A DNA stretch of 64,000 bases from UBA1876 sp003446665 (GCA_040616305.1 CP159918.1:434001-498000); one strand, 5' to 3'; shown: positions 1-9,871, counted from the stretch's first letter. Program-made: numbers and translations. The notes: generated by a model not told the origin, from the sequence alone.

Positions 1-188
<188 letters not shown>

Positions 189-214
189 GGCCCGCGCCGG
201 AAAGGTGAGGGGCA

Positions 215-1339
215 ATGGGACTTTATTTCAAGGCATTGTCAACGATCCTGTCGCAATCGGGCTTTGCGGGGCTGACATGGGGCAACGTCCTTATGCTCGC
301 GGTGGCTTTTGTGCTTCTTTATTTGGCCATCGCGAAAAACTTCGAGCCCCTGCTTTTGGTCCCAATCGCGACAGGGTGCATCCTGGTGAATATCCCGTTA
401 TCGGGGATAATGGATGAAGGTGGGTTTCTGAGATACGTTTTCTACGGGGCGGAACATGAAATCTATCCCGTGATTATCTTCATGGGAATCGGGGCGCTTA
501 CCGATTTTTCTCCGCTTTTGGCGAACCCGGTCACGTTCCTTCTGGGTGCAGCTGCTCAGCTTGGGGTATTTATAGCCCTTTTTGGTGCGCTGATGTTGGG
601 CTTTACTGTTCCGGAAGCCGCTTCGATCGCGATAATCGGAGGCGCAGACGGTCCGACCTCGATCTACCTTACGATGAAATTGGCGCCGCAGATCTTGGGG
701 GCGGTGGCGGTCGCCGCCTATACGTACATGGCCCTGGTGCCCATGGTCCAGCCGCCGGTCATAAAGATGCTGACCACGAAGAAGGATCGTGCCATCCGTA
801 TGGACGCGCTCAGGCCGGTCACGAAAAGGGAACGTATTCTATTCCCAATTATAGTAACCGTGGCGGCGGGGCTTATTCTGCCTGCGTCGGTACCGCTTAT
901 AGGCATATTGATGTTCGGTAACCTTTTGAAGGAATGCGGTGTGACGGAGCGGCTTAACCAGTCTGCGCAAAACGAGATCCTTAACGCCACGACCATCTTC
1001 CTGGGGCTTTCCGTCGGTTCGACCATGGGAGCGGAGGCTTTCTTGACCCTGTCGACGATCAAGATCATCGTTCTCGGGCTTGTTGCTTTCGTGTTCTCCA
1101 CGGCTGGAGGTACCCTCTTCGGCCAGCTTATGAAGGTGCTCTCCGGAGGAAAGATAAACCCCATGATAGGCGCGGCAGGTGTTTCGGCCGTACCCATGGC
1201 GGCCAGAGTGGTCCAGAGAATCAGTTCGAAAGAGAACCCCTCGAACTTCCTCCTCATGCACGCCATGGGACCGAATGTGGCGGGAGTCATTGGCACGGCC
1301 GTCGCGGCCGGTGCAATGCTTACCCTGCTGAGTTCCTGA
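215..1339 (+). CDS. Sodium-translocating decarboxylase beta subunit
   Basis: A 374-residue integral membrane protein of the OadB/MmdB/GcdB family, which decarboxylates carboxybiotin and uses the energy to export Na+. About nine hydrophobic segments are visible. The family signature GGADGPTSIYL lies at residues 142-152; its Asp145 corresponds to the aspartate known in OadB to be needed for Na+ coupling. Length matches the family. The ATG at 215 follows a GGTGAGGGG ribosome site. It follows the biotin carrier gene, so the two are one operon. A strong terminator follows directly. The decarboxylase substrate is not resolved by this subunit. Confidence 0.95.
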   Translation: MGLYFKALSTILSQSGFAGLTWGNVLMLAVAFVLLYLAIAKNFEPLLLVPIATGCILVNIPLSGIMDEGGFLRYVFYGAEHEIYPVIIFMGIGALTDFSPLLANPVTFLLGAAAQLGVFIALFGALMLGFTVPEAASIAIIGGADGPTSIYLTMKLAPQILGAVAVAAYTYMALVPMVQPPVIKMLTTKKDRAIRMDALRPVTKRERILFPIIVTVAAGLILPASVPLIGILMFGNLLKECGVTERLNQSAQNEILNATTIFLGLSVGSTMGAEAFLTLSTIKIIVLGLVAFVFSTAGGTLFGQLMKVLSGGKINPMIGAAGVSAVPMAARVVQRISSKENPSNFLLMHAMGPNVAGVIGTAVAAGAMLTLLSS

Positions 1340-1374
1340 AAACGTAACTGAAACTGAAAAGAAAAAACGAAAGA

Positions 1375-1409
1375 AAAGGAAGGCGCTGGGTTTCCCAGCG
1401 CCTTCCTTT
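1375..1409. terminator. Bidirectional intrinsic terminator
   Basis: A perfect 16-bp stem (1375-1390 with 1394-1409) and a TTT loop, with an A-rich left flank and T-rich right flank. It lies between the plus-strand decarboxylase gene and the minus-strand universal stress gene and can serve both. Confidence 0.9.
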
Positions 1410-1430
1410 CAATTAGCTGAAAACAGGGAG

Positions 1431-2228
1431 CTATACGGGAAGCACCAAAACCGGCGAGGTGGAGCGTTCGATTATGGGTTCGGCGGTGCTTCCGATAAGC
1501 AGGTTCCACAATTCCCCGTGGGTGGAAAGTCCGACAACCACGAGTTTGGCTGCGATCAGCGCGCACTGCTTGAGGATTTCCTCCTCCGGTTCTCCACTGA
1601 CAAGAACGGCCTCGGTTGACGGGTTCCACTCCCTTACCGCGATTTTTACTTCTTCGAGTGCTTCAGAGGCCGTCCTGAAAATTTCATCGGAGGTTCCGGG
1701 ATCCTCCAGGACTACGGAATGAAGGAGCGTTAGCCTGGTTTGGAAACCTTCCAATAAGGGCCTGAGCTGGGTAAGCATTGAGTCGGTCCGCTCCGGTGAC
1801 AAGTCGGTGCAAAGGACTATTTCCTCGAAAGGGTTGTCCGGAGGGATTCTGTCTTCGGGGCATTTTGCGATAAGATGAGGAATCGGCAACATACGTACGA
1901 AAGGCGTAACCTTCTCGTGTGCGGAAGCGAAAAGGACCGATGCGCTGCAGCCGGCGGAATGGGCAAGATCCGGGAGTAACTCTTTCGCGTCGCCCGTTTC
2001 GAGGAAAATGGAATTTTTTATATTCCTTGCTGAGAGATCTTCGCTGATTCTCTCGAGGAAGTCCTCGGTGTTGCGTGTTATCTCGGGAGTCCTGAGACCT
2101 GCTGCCGGGTCGATTACGTGGGCGATCAAAATTTCCGATTCGCCCTTGAGCAGATTTCTCATGGTCCATTCGAGTCCTTTCAAAGACAATTCAGAAAGAT
2201 CTGTAGGATACAATAGTTTACGAAACAT
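1431..2228 (-). CDS. Tandem-domain universal stress protein
   Basis: 265 residues made of two UspA-type domains (about 1-125 and 134-265), each starting with a hydrophobic beta strand and an acidic loop (LYPTDLSE and VLCTDLSPE). The C-terminal domain ends with a THGELWNLLIGST segment that resembles the family's ATP-binding loop, but the spacing between the two glycines is two residues shorter than usual. The N-terminal domain lacks the loop. Stand-alone two-domain Usp proteins are cytosolic stress or starvation factors of largely unknown biochemical role. Single gene, transcribed toward the shared terminator, divergent from the acyltransferase gene. Confidence 0.9.
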   Translation of the reverse strand: MFRKLLYPTDLSELSLKGLEWTMRNLLKGESEILIAHVIDPAAGLRTPEITRNTEDFLERISEDLSARNIKNSIFLETGDAKELLPDLAHSAGCSASVLFASAHEKVTPFVRMLPIPHLIAKCPEDRIPPDNPFEEIVLCTDLSPERTDSMLTQLRPLLEGFQTRLTLLHSVVLEDPGTSDEIFRTASEALEEVKIAVREWNPSTEAVLVSGEPEEEILKQCALIAAKLVVVGLSTHGELWNLLIGSTAEPIIERSTSPVLVLPV

Positions 2229-2308
2229 GGCGCAAGCCCCCTTTTTGTACTATGTCTTTTTAGTCTATCAAACGAGAGAGACGCGTCAAGAAGTCAAACC
2301 TGGCAGGT

Positions 2309-3217
2309 GTGACCATGAACTACAAAGGCAAAAAGAATTTACCGATGGAACTTATCTGGCGAACGATACTTTTATTCTGGTGGATCCTCTGGCATCTTCC
2401 GCATAGGCGGGCTCTTTACCTGGGGACCGCTATTGGCTGGATCGTCTGGGCCCTTAGCAAAAGGCGCGTCGACAGGGCCGAAGCACGATGCGTACGTGCC
2501 CTTGGCGTCGGTGTCAGTCTGGCACGTGAGGTAGTGAAAAGTTCCTACCTGAATCTGGGAAAAAGCCTGGCGGAGTTTTTGCGTTTTCCGGTCATGGGGG
2601 CCGAAGTCGAAAAATTTGTCGAGATCCATGGTGAGGAAAACCTCAAAAACGCATTCGACGAGGGGCATGGTGTAATACTTTTGACGGCTCACCTCGGAAA
2701 CTGGGAAATGGCGGCCGCCGTGTTGGGGCGAAAGGGTTATCCCATGAACGCTATCGGGGCCGAGCAACGGGACTCCCGGATAACGGAACTGATCCAGCTT
2801 TTAAGGGCAAGTTCCCTTGTAAAGACCATCGGCAAGGGTTTCGATCTTAAGGCGGCCCTTACATGTCTTAAGTCGGGCGAGATCCTTGGCGTCCTGCTGG
2901 ACCAGGATTTCGGATCACGAGGCATCGTGGCGCCCTTTTTGGGTATAGATGCCAGTACGCCTTATGGTCCTTTGAAAATGGCAGACAAACTGAAATCGAG
3001 AATTGTTCCGCTTTTTATTATCAGGAGACCCGATGGGATCAACCACGACCTTTATCTTCTGCCCCCTCTGAAACCGCCGTCCGGGGAAAGCTTCGGGGAC
3101 GACCTGGAAGGGTCCGTCCGTCTTTGCAACGATATCATCAGCGAATGGATTTCCAGATATCCCGGTCAGTGGATGTGGTTATACCCCCGGTGGGCTTCGA
3201 CCACAGGTGACCGCTGA
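2309..3217 (+). CDS. LpxL/HtrB-like lysophospholipid acyltransferase
   Basis: 302 residues of the lipid A acyltransferase family, which transfers an acyl chain from acyl-ACP to a lipid A precursor at the inner membrane. The catalytic HX4E box is HLGNWE at 128-133; a hydrophobic N-terminal stretch (residues 18-45) would anchor it. The start is either GTG 2309 or ATG 2315 two codons later; neither has a strong ribosome site. The stop overlaps the next gene's ATG (TGATG), so the two are co-translated. A second family member lies at 33914. Together they indicate an outer membrane with lipid A. The exact acceptor is not known. Confidence 0.87.
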   Translation: MTMNYKGKKNLPMELIWRTILLFWWILWHLPHRRALYLGTAIGWIVWALSKRRVDRAEARCVRALGVGVSLAREVVKSSYLNLGKSLAEFLRFPVMGAEVEKFVEIHGEENLKNAFDEGHGVILLTAHLGNWEMAAAVLGRKGYPMNAIGAEQRDSRITELIQLLRASSLVKTIGKGFDLKAALTCLKSGEILGVLLDQDFGSRGIVAPFLGIDASTPYGPLKMADKLKSRIVPLFIIRRPDGINHDLYLLPPLKPPSGESFGDDLEGSVRLCNDIISEWISRYPGQWMWLYPRWASTTGDR

Positions 3218-3669
3218 TGCTGGTGGGTATAGATCCGGGGCGTGAGAAATTCGGATGGGCCTTTGTAAAAAAGGACGGAAGCCTTCTCCTTTCGGGAGTT
3301 ACGCCCCTGCCCGAGTTCAATGAGTGGCTCGATGCGATAGGGTCGGGAGAAACGTCGGGGTTCGAAAATTGGGTGTTTGAGGGAAAAGACGACGAGCTCT
3401 TCCTGCCTCCCGTTGAAAAGATCCTCTTGGGGGAAGGGACCGGGATGAAGAAGGTCGCAGATATTTTGCGGAGCGAGAACCTGCCTTTTGATGCAGTCTC
3501 TGAGACGTACTCCACTCTCAGGGCGAGGAAACTCTACTGGGCCCTGCATCCGCCGCGTGGCCTGGGGCGGCTGGTCCCACTTTCTTTCAGGGTGCCGCCC
3601 CGCCCGATAGACGATCTTGCGGCATGGAGACTGGTCCTGGACTTTCTGGGATTATTCGGGGAGGATTAG
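3217..3669 (+). CDS. YqgF/RuvC-like RNase H-fold protein
   Basis: 150 residues. It begins with MLVGIDPGREKFGWA, the first strand of the YqgF/RuvC RNase H fold with Asp6 as the likely first metal ligand. A late PIDDLAAW segment supplies candidate last acidic ligands and a mid-protein conserved Glu is plausible (FEGKDDE). Such proteins are predicted nucleases (Holliday junction or pre-16S rRNA processing). It is more divergent than housekeeping YqgF, so it may be a lineage paralogue. It overlaps the acyltransferase stop codon by one base. Function is inferred from fold only. Confidence 0.7.
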   Translation: MLVGIDPGREKFGWAFVKKDGSLLLSGVTPLPEFNEWLDAIGSGETSGFENWVFEGKDDELFLPPVEKILLGEGTGMKKVADILRSENLPFDAVSETYSTLRARKLYWALHPPRGLGRLVPLSFRVPPRPIDDLAAWRLVLDFLGLFGED

Positions 3670-3729
3670 AGCGGTTTTAAAGTCCCGATAATGAATCTGG
3701 TTTATTAACCGAAGGGAAAAACGGGCGAG

Positions 3730-5046
3730 ATGGCTAAAAACAGCGTGAAGCCAACAAAAAAGGTTACACATTTTTTTGTCGAAGAGTCTTATTTCATTTT
3801 TGAGCTTGTCAAATGGCTTTTTCTCGCGTTTGTCACGGGAGTGATAGTGGGATCTTTTTCGGCACTGTTTTTACAATCCCTGAAAGTGGCCTCATCCATT
3901 GTGGCTTCCCCAGGTTTCTGGCGCTTGTTTTTATTGCCTGCCGGATTTCTTGCCAGCACCTTTATAATAAAAATCTCCGGACTTGATAGTCCCCATTTGA
4001 AGCGTGATATAGCCGTTCAGGCGGTTCACAAATTTAGGGGCCTCATCCCGCTCAGGATCGCTCCAGTCAAGATGGTTGCCTCCATACTTACCATAGCCGT
4101 TGGGGGATCGGCCGGGCGTGTTGGTCCATGCGCACAGATCGGGGCTGCTCTCATGTCCGGTATTTCGACTTCAGCTGGTTTCAACGAAACGGATAGGCAG
4201 AAACTTGTGGTGTGCGGAATTTCCTCTGGTTTTGCTGCAGTCTTTGGGACTCCCGTCGCGGGCGCCGTATTCGGCCTGGAAGTTTTATTCATGGGGCAGA
4301 TGCTTTACGACGTGCTTTTGCCGTCTTTCGTCAGCAGTATTGTTTCCTATCATACAGCGCTGTTCCTGGGGATTCCCTACAAGGTGGCGACCTTCGTCGA
4401 AATTCCGGCGTTTACGCCGCTTGTTTTTGGCTTCGTCGTTTTGGCCGGTGTTTTTTTTGGTTTTGTTTCACTCTTTCACATAGAAATGCTCTCTTTACTG
4501 GAAAGAATTGCGAAAAAGGTTCCTTTTGGCCCCTACAAGAAAGCTTTGCTCGGTTCGGCTGCGCTTCTTTTGATCTGGGCCTTTTTCGGTGATATGTACC
4601 TGGGGCTGGGCGAATCTACCATAATTCAAATTTTTCACGGAGGTTCCGTCCCTGTTTACGCTTTTGCGGTAAAGTCGCTGGCTACCGGCATTACCCTCGC
4701 GTTCGGTGGAACGGGCGGCGTCCTGACGCCGACATTTTTCGTGGGGACCGCCGCTGGTTCAGCCTTCGGCTCGATTTTTCATCTCGATCCGGTCTTTTTC
4801 AGCGTTCTGGGTTTTGCGGGAGTGCTCGCTGGTTCGGCGAACACTCCCATTGCGGCCGTTTTCCTTGCTACGGAACTTTTTGGTGTACAAGCAGGCGCCT
4901 TTGCCGCCATCGTCTCCGTGGTATCCTTTGCTATCAGCGGCCACAGAAGCCTTTACCCGAGCCAGATACTGGCCAGGTCAAAGGTGCCATTGCCTGGTTA
5001 CAGGAAAATAAAATCAGAGGACGAAGAGATTTCTGAAATTATTTAA
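3730..5046 (+). CDS. ClC-family chloride channel/transporter, gating Glu replaced by Val
   Basis: 438 residues with about ten to twelve hydrophobic helices typical of ClC proteins. The filter motif reads AGRVGP at 128-133, where most bacterial H+/Cl- exchangers have G(K/R)EGP; the gating glutamate is therefore Val131 (codon 4120-4122). The second signature appears as GGTGGVLTP and a late GSANTPIAAV helix start is intact. It has an N-terminal cytosolic tail and no CBS domains. In ClC-K channels the same position is Val, so passive anion conduction is a reasonable inference. Starts at ATG 3730; 60 nt after the YqgF-like gene. Confidence 0.9.
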   Translation: MAKNSVKPTKKVTHFFVEESYFIFELVKWLFLAFVTGVIVGSFSALFLQSLKVASSIVASPGFWRLFLLPAGFLASTFIIKISGLDSPHLKRDIAVQAVHKFRGLIPLRIAPVKMVASILTIAVGGSAGRVGPCAQIGAALMSGISTSAGFNETDRQKLVVCGISSGFAAVFGTPVAGAVFGLEVLFMGQMLYDVLLPSFVSSIVSYHTALFLGIPYKVATFVEIPAFTPLVFGFVVLAGVFFGFVSLFHIEMLSLLERIAKKVPFGPYKKALLGSAALLLIWAFFGDMYLGLGESTIIQIFHGGSVPVYAFAVKSLATGITLAFGGTGGVLTPTFFVGTAAGSAFGSIFHLDPVFFSVLGFAGVLAGSANTPIAAVFLATELFGVQAGAFAAIVSVVSFAISGHRSLYPSQILARSKVPLPGYRKIKSEDEEISEII

Positions 5047-5071
5047 AACCTGTCAGCTCTGGCTAAATTGC

Positions 5072-5794
5072 TCAGGCGGTTGGGGCAGCCCCATCGCCGC
5101 CATAAAGGCGCCTGATGCAAGATAGGGCGAGCGCATGGAGGCTTGAAATCATCCAGTCCGCCGGAAGTCCGCCCGCTTCCCAGGCTAAAGGTAGTTCCGT
5201 GCACGCGGCTATAAAGGGTAGATTTTGAGAATCGCGAAGGGTTTTGACTATTTCCCCCAGCAATTTCCCTGCTCGTTGTGTTTCATTCGCCTTTACGAGC
5301 CTTACCGTTTCGTGGATCTTTTCCCGTTGGCCTTCGCCGGGTATTTTTAACGGGTATCCCCTTTCTTTAGCGTGCTTCTCGTAAATTCCCGAAGCCACGG
5401 TCCCCTTGCTGGCAAGAAGCCATGCCCCTCCACTATCCCTTGAAGCGGCTTCGCTTATCGTAGCGTCGACTATGTGAATCAGGGGAAGGGGGACTTCTCC
5501 CATCAGCTTGTCGATGAACACGTGAGCTGTGTTGCATGGAACCGCTAAAAGCGAAGCACCCCATTCGGCCAATTTCTTAAAGTCTTCCAGGATGCGGGGA
5601 CCCGGATCGGGTCCGTTGCCGATAATGGCCTCGGTCCTGTCGGGTATCCATGGGTCTGAAAGCAAGTACACCCTGGGGTGGTCCTGGTCTTTTTCTGCAG
5701 GTGCAAAAACTGAAAGGAGCCTGAGAAATTCGGCTGTCGCCGCAGGCCCCATGCCGCCCAGTATTCCAAGAATTTCAGAAGGTCGTCGGGACAT
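5072..5794 (-). CDS. Aspartate/glutamate racemase family protein
   Basis: 240 residues of the cofactor-independent Asp/Glu racemase superfamily, which moves the alpha-proton between two cysteines. Both are present: Cys87 in VPCNTAH and Cys198 in AACTELPL. The N-terminus has the usual ILGGMGPAATAEF loop. It best resembles the RacX/YgeA branch of amino-acid racemases rather than MurI. The gene converges on the ClC gene with only 25 nt between them, and has a GAGGAGGC ribosome site upstream of ATG 5794. Likely substrate aspartate or another amino acid; not determined by sequence. Confidence 0.9.
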   Translation of the reverse strand: MSRRPSEILGILGGMGPAATAEFLRLLSVFAPAEKDQDHPRVYLLSDPWIPDRTEAIIGNGPDPGPRILEDFKKLAEWGASLLAVPCNTAHVFIDKLMGEVPLPLIHIVDATISEAASRDSGGAWLLASKGTVASGIYEKHAKERGYPLKIPGEGQREKIHETVRLVKANETQRAGKLLGEIVKTLRDSQNLPFIAACTELPLAWEAGGLPADWMISSLHALALSCIRRLYGGDGAAPTA

Positions 5795-6012
5795 ATAAAA
5801 AGCCTCCTCCTGGATGGTCCGTTCCTTATCCCACTGACTGATTTTTAGACACCAGCCTTATGACTAAAGCATTATATGTACGGTAGACAAGCTCTATGTC
5901 CGGAAAAGTTGGTTCTTACGCTCGTCCCGCCGATCGGTAAAGCCTGATTCTGTTATTATAAGGTCAAAGGTAGCATTGAAACATTGCAGGTAACTGTTGG
6001 AGGGCTTCCGTC

Positions 6013-8124
6013 GTGATAAAGAAAAAGAAATGGATTCGTTTTTTTTTGTTTATTTTGATTCTGCCGGCCCTGATCCTTTCCCGGGCAGAGGCGGAAGGGG
6101 TGAATCCTGGAAAGGAAGGAGTGGTTCTGGTCCTGTCGGGGGGAGGAACGCGCGGTTTCGCCCATGTTGGCGTTATCCAGGTTCTCGAAAAAGAAGGAAT
6201 CCCCTTGGCTGGAATTGTCGGAACGAGCATGGGATCCATCGTCGGTGGTCTGGCCGCCTGCGGTTACAGCGGTGAAGAGCTCGAAGACATTATCCGGGAG
6301 ATCGATTTGAGGGAACTGCTCAATGACCGGTCCGAAACGGCAGGTCAGGGTGGGATAACACCTGGAGAGAAATCTTTGATGAGACTCGAATTCGACAGGT
6401 CGTGGAGAATAACCGGTCCGCTCGGAGGGCTTGAGGGCAGAAACCTTATGGAAAGGCTTTACATGTTGACAAGACGCGCGTCGGTCTATTCTTTCCAAGA
6501 TCTTCCCATACCTTTCGCGGCTGTCGCGACCGACATCGAGACGGGAGAAGCCGTTGTACTTAATTCCGGGGATCTGGTATCTGCGATGAGGGCTTCCATA
6601 TCGATCCCAGCCTTGTTTGAGCCCTGGGAAATAAGGGGCCGCCTTTTGGTGGACGGTGGTCTTGTGGCAAATGTTCCGGTTTCACAGGCTAAAGAGCTGT
6701 TTCCGGGTCACCCCGTCATAGTTGTCGACGTGACAAGCCGCGGTAAAACCAGGGAGCAGATAAGAACCGTCCTGGATGTTATCGACCAGATGATTACCGT
6801 CATGACGGACCAGAACGTTGAAGAAGCCCTTAAAGAAGCGGACGTGGTGATCAAACCCGACGTCGGAACGGAAGCGATGCTTTCAACCAGGGGATGGGAT
6901 GAAATTATAGCCCGAGGCCGTTACGCGACACAGGCCTCGATGTCATCGATACGTGCCGTCATGCCGAAAGCCGCTGAACCGGTTAAAAAAGAAAAAGCCA
7001 AATCGCTTCCTGTGATTACCGATGTCAGAATAACCGGATTGGAAGGGTACGAAAGAGAGAGGCTCCTTGAGATTTGTAGCGAATGGAAGCAAAAGCCCAT
7101 GAACGTAGCCGAGGTGGACAGGGTTTGCCGAAATCTCAGGAAGAGGGAAAACATAAAATTTGTCGAGTGCTTCCTCGAAGATCCAAACGCAGAAGAAACG
7201 GCTATAAACCTTGTAGTGCGTAAAAAGCCATCGAGGGAAATTTCTGTTTCCGGCTACGCGTCCAATCTCGATCCGTACAGACGTTTGTATGTCGATCTTG
7301 CCAACAGGGATGTTTTTACCCAGGGTGACTTCCTGAATGCCGGTATTGGAGTCGGCGACGAATGGGAGGTGTATGGAGAGTATCTTGGACGACTCAAAAA
7401 GGAGAAACAGAGGACAGGCCTGTTCCTGTACGGCAGCAATGAAAAACGGGAAACCGCCTCGAGCGGTATTTTTGATTGGGAGCAGTATAGGGCCGCCTTC
7501 GGGGAACATTTCTATTGGGGTCCCTATGGGATTTATGTTGGCTACATGGTTCAGGAGGTGGATTACAGGGGAAGCCATAACAACCACGGCCCGTTGGTGT
7601 CGATGAAATGGAACAACATGGACGATCCGATCGACCCGACCAGGGGGCTTGAGTTGAGCGGCGTAGGGTGGTACACCGATGATACGCTGCTTGGAAGAGT
7701 CGAAGTCGCCGGAGTAGAGCCCCTGAACGACACCTGGAAATTTTTTGTCAAGGGAGGAGCCATCTTTGGTGATAAAAGTGAGCCCTGGACCGCGGCCTAC
7801 CTTGGAGCCCGAAACGAATTGTATTCCCGCGCCGACCATCCGTTGAAGGGTGAAAATGCCCTGTGGGCGGGGATAGGGTTCCGCCGGCTTTTCAAGGAAA
7901 GCTGGTGGGGTAGAATGCACATGGATATCTTCGCAACAGGCGGGAGGATATACCGTGACGGGTGGGACGTTGAAGAGGACGTCTGGGAAGCGGGCCTGGG
8001 TTTTACCCTTCCGGGCAGATTCCTCAATGGCAGAATATTTATAGTTTACGATGACGAAAGCGAGTGGAGTTTCGGCTACTCTCTCGGTCAGCCTCGCCAT
8101 TACAGAACTGTTCCGTCACCCTGA
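6013..8124 (+). CDS. Patatin-like phospholipase with POTRA and outer-membrane barrel (type Vd-like)
   Basis: 703 residues in three parts. A signal peptide (residues 1-27, KKKK then a hydrophobic core ending AEA) leads into a patatin lipase domain (about 36-310) with the oxyanion loop GGGTRG at 43-48, nucleophile Ser72 in GTSMG and catalytic Asp214 in DGG. A POTRA-like segment follows (about 335-410), then a BamA/Omp85-type beta barrel (about 415-703). This is the architecture of PlpD-type autotransporters that expose a lipase outside the cell. It starts at GTG 6013 after TTGGAGGGC. Single gene, preceded by a ~220-nt gap. Confidence 0.92.
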   Translation: MIKKKKWIRFFLFILILPALILSRAEAEGVNPGKEGVVLVLSGGGTRGFAHVGVIQVLEKEGIPLAGIVGTSMGSIVGGLAACGYSGEELEDIIREIDLRELLNDRSETAGQGGITPGEKSLMRLEFDRSWRITGPLGGLEGRNLMERLYMLTRRASVYSFQDLPIPFAAVATDIETGEAVVLNSGDLVSAMRASISIPALFEPWEIRGRLLVDGGLVANVPVSQAKELFPGHPVIVVDVTSRGKTREQIRTVLDVIDQMITVMTDQNVEEALKEADVVIKPDVGTEAMLSTRGWDEIIARGRYATQASMSSIRAVMPKAAEPVKKEKAKSLPVITDVRITGLEGYERERLLEICSEWKQKPMNVAEVDRVCRNLRKRENIKFVECFLEDPNAEETAINLVVRKKPSREISVSGYASNLDPYRRLYVDLANRDVFTQGDFLNAGIGVGDEWEVYGEYLGRLKKEKQRTGLFLYGSNEKRETASSGIFDWEQYRAAFGEHFYWGPYGIYVGYMVQEVDYRGSHNNHGPLVSMKWNNMDDPIDPTRGLELSGVGWYTDDTLLGRVEVAGVEPLNDTWKFFVKGGAIFGDKSEPWTAAYLGARNELYSRADHPLKGENALWAGIGFRRLFKESWWGRMHMDIFATGGRIYRDGWDVEEDVWEAGLGFTLPGRFLNGRIFIVYDDESEWSFGYSLGQPRHYRTVPSP

Positions 8125-8389
8125 CCAGCTGGTGCATGCTGACCTTGTCGATTCTGCGGTAAGAATATTCATGAATATAACGAAGTATCAGGTAGAGTTC
8201 TGAAAGGTTTTTATCGACCCATAGCCGTTTTTTTAAGTTGGATGCTTACAGGTATCCTGCGGGTTGATGTACGGATTCCGGCAAGCAACCCTTGCTCCAC
8301 CATCCTTATCTGACTACAATGAACTGGAATTTTCGCATGACTCCGGTTAACGCACCAAGAGTCTGCAGGGGAACCTAAGGAGGACTGTC

Positions 8390-9829
8390 ATGGCACGGAA
8401 TATTACACCCAGGGGAAAAGATTACTCCCAGTGGTACCTGGACGTCATCAGGGCAGGGGAACTGGCTGACTACGCTCCGGTAAGGGGATGCATGGTAATT
8501 CGCCCCAACGGCTATTCACTCTGGGAGGTCATCCAGAGACATTTCGACGAGGCTTTCAAGGACACGGGACACGTCAACGCCTATTTCCCGCTTTTGATCC
8601 CTAGCTCGTTCCTCGAAAAAGAGGCCGACCACGTCGAAGGGTTCGCCCCCGAATGCGCCGTCGTTACCCATGCGGGAGGAGAGGAACTGGAAGAACCGCT
8701 TGTAGTGCGTCCCACCTCGGAAACGGTCATAGGGCACATGTACAGCAAGTGGGTGCAATCCTGGCGCGATCTGCCGATTTTGATCAACCAGTGGTGCAAC
8801 GTCATGCGCTGGGAGAAAAGGTCGAGGCTGTTCCTGAGGACATCCGAATTTCTTTGGCAGGAAGGTCACACAGCCCATGCCACGAAAGAGGAAGCCGTCG
8901 AGGAAACGCTCCGGATGCTTGAAGTCTATCGCGAAGTTATGGAAACGAAGCTGGCCCTGCCCGTCGTTACGGGCGAAAAATCCGAGGCGGAACGTTTCCC
9001 CGGCGCGGATAACACCTACACCTGCGAGGCCATGATGACCGACAAGAAAGCGCTTCAGGCTGGAACCAGCCATTTCCTCGGGCAAAATTTCGCGAAGGCC
9101 TTTGATATCACCTTCCAAAACAAAGATGGTGAACGGGAATATGCCTGGACCACCAGCTGGGGTGTTTCCACACGCCTGATTGGTGCCATCATAATGACGC
9201 ACTCGGACAACGACGGTCTTGTCATTCCCCCAGAGGTGGCTCCTGTGAAAGCCGTGATCATGCCGATAAGCGACGACGAAAAAGCTCTTTCAGAGATGTT
9301 TGAACCCAAGGCCATGGAGCTCAGGGACAGACTAAACGAATTGCTAGGGAAACGGAGTGTCACCCTGGACACCCAATATCATATGCGTCCCGGCGACCGG
9401 TTCTTCTACCACCTTCAGCGTGGCGTTCCCCTTCGCATAGAACTGGGCAAAAAGGAATACGAGTCGCAATCCGTCAGGCTTGTGCGGCGCGATACCGGTG
9501 AAAAGACAGACGTTTCATGGGACCGCGCAACGGAAGTGGCCCGTCAGATGCTCGAGTCCATTCAGAAAAACCTTTACTCGAGGGCTTTGGAATTCCGGAA
9601 AGCCAATACGCACCACGTGAAATCCTATGAAGAATTCAAAAATGTTCTTGAAACCCGGGGCGGATTTATAACAGCTCACTTTGCCGGCACCAGGGAGGAC
9701 GAGAAGGAGATCAAATCTGAAACCACTGCCACGATCAGGTGCTACCCCATGAACGGGCAGTCCCGCGGTACATGTTTTTACACCGGAAAAGATGATGCTC
9801 CCCTGGCAGTTTTTGCCAAAGCCTATTGA
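8390..9829 (+). CDS. proS: Prolyl-tRNA synthetase (archaeal/eukaryotic-type)
   Basis: 479 residues, a class II synthetase that charges tRNA-Pro. Class II motif 2 is visible around RWEKRSRLFLRTSEFLWQEGHT and motif 3 near the end of the catalytic core. The size, the lack of an inserted editing domain, and the C-terminal domain ending in FAKAY mark the short archaeal/eukaryotic-type ProRS found in some bacteria. ATG 8390 follows a clear AAGGAGG site. The 265 nt upstream hold no recognisable T-box. An intrinsic terminator follows at 9872. Confidence 0.96.
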   Translation: MARNITPRGKDYSQWYLDVIRAGELADYAPVRGCMVIRPNGYSLWEVIQRHFDEAFKDTGHVNAYFPLLIPSSFLEKEADHVEGFAPECAVVTHAGGEELEEPLVVRPTSETVIGHMYSKWVQSWRDLPILINQWCNVMRWEKRSRLFLRTSEFLWQEGHTAHATKEEAVEETLRMLEVYREVMETKLALPVVTGEKSEAERFPGADNTYTCEAMMTDKKALQAGTSHFLGQNFAKAFDITFQNKDGEREYAWTTSWGVSTRLIGAIIMTHSDNDGLVIPPEVAPVKAVIMPISDDEKALSEMFEPKAMELRDRLNELLGKRSVTLDTQYHMRPGDRFFYHLQRGVPLRIELGKKEYESQSVRLVRRDTGEKTDVSWDRATEVARQMLESIQKNLYSRALEFRKANTHHVKSYEEFKNVLETRGGFITAHFAGTREDEKEIKSETTATIRCYPMNGQSRGTCFYTGKDDAPLAVFAKAY

Positions 9830-9871
9830 GCGGGAAAAAGGTTGGTAAAAAGAAAAATTGCTGTCACTCGG

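Noticed and set aside
6943..8100. 385-codon minus-strand frame opposite the patatin gene
   Set aside because: Antisense shadow of the patatin/barrel gene; no family features.
8125..8389. Possible T-box or other riboswitch before proS
   Set aside because: No T-box core, specifier loop or terminator/antiterminator pair could be recognised in the 265 nt.
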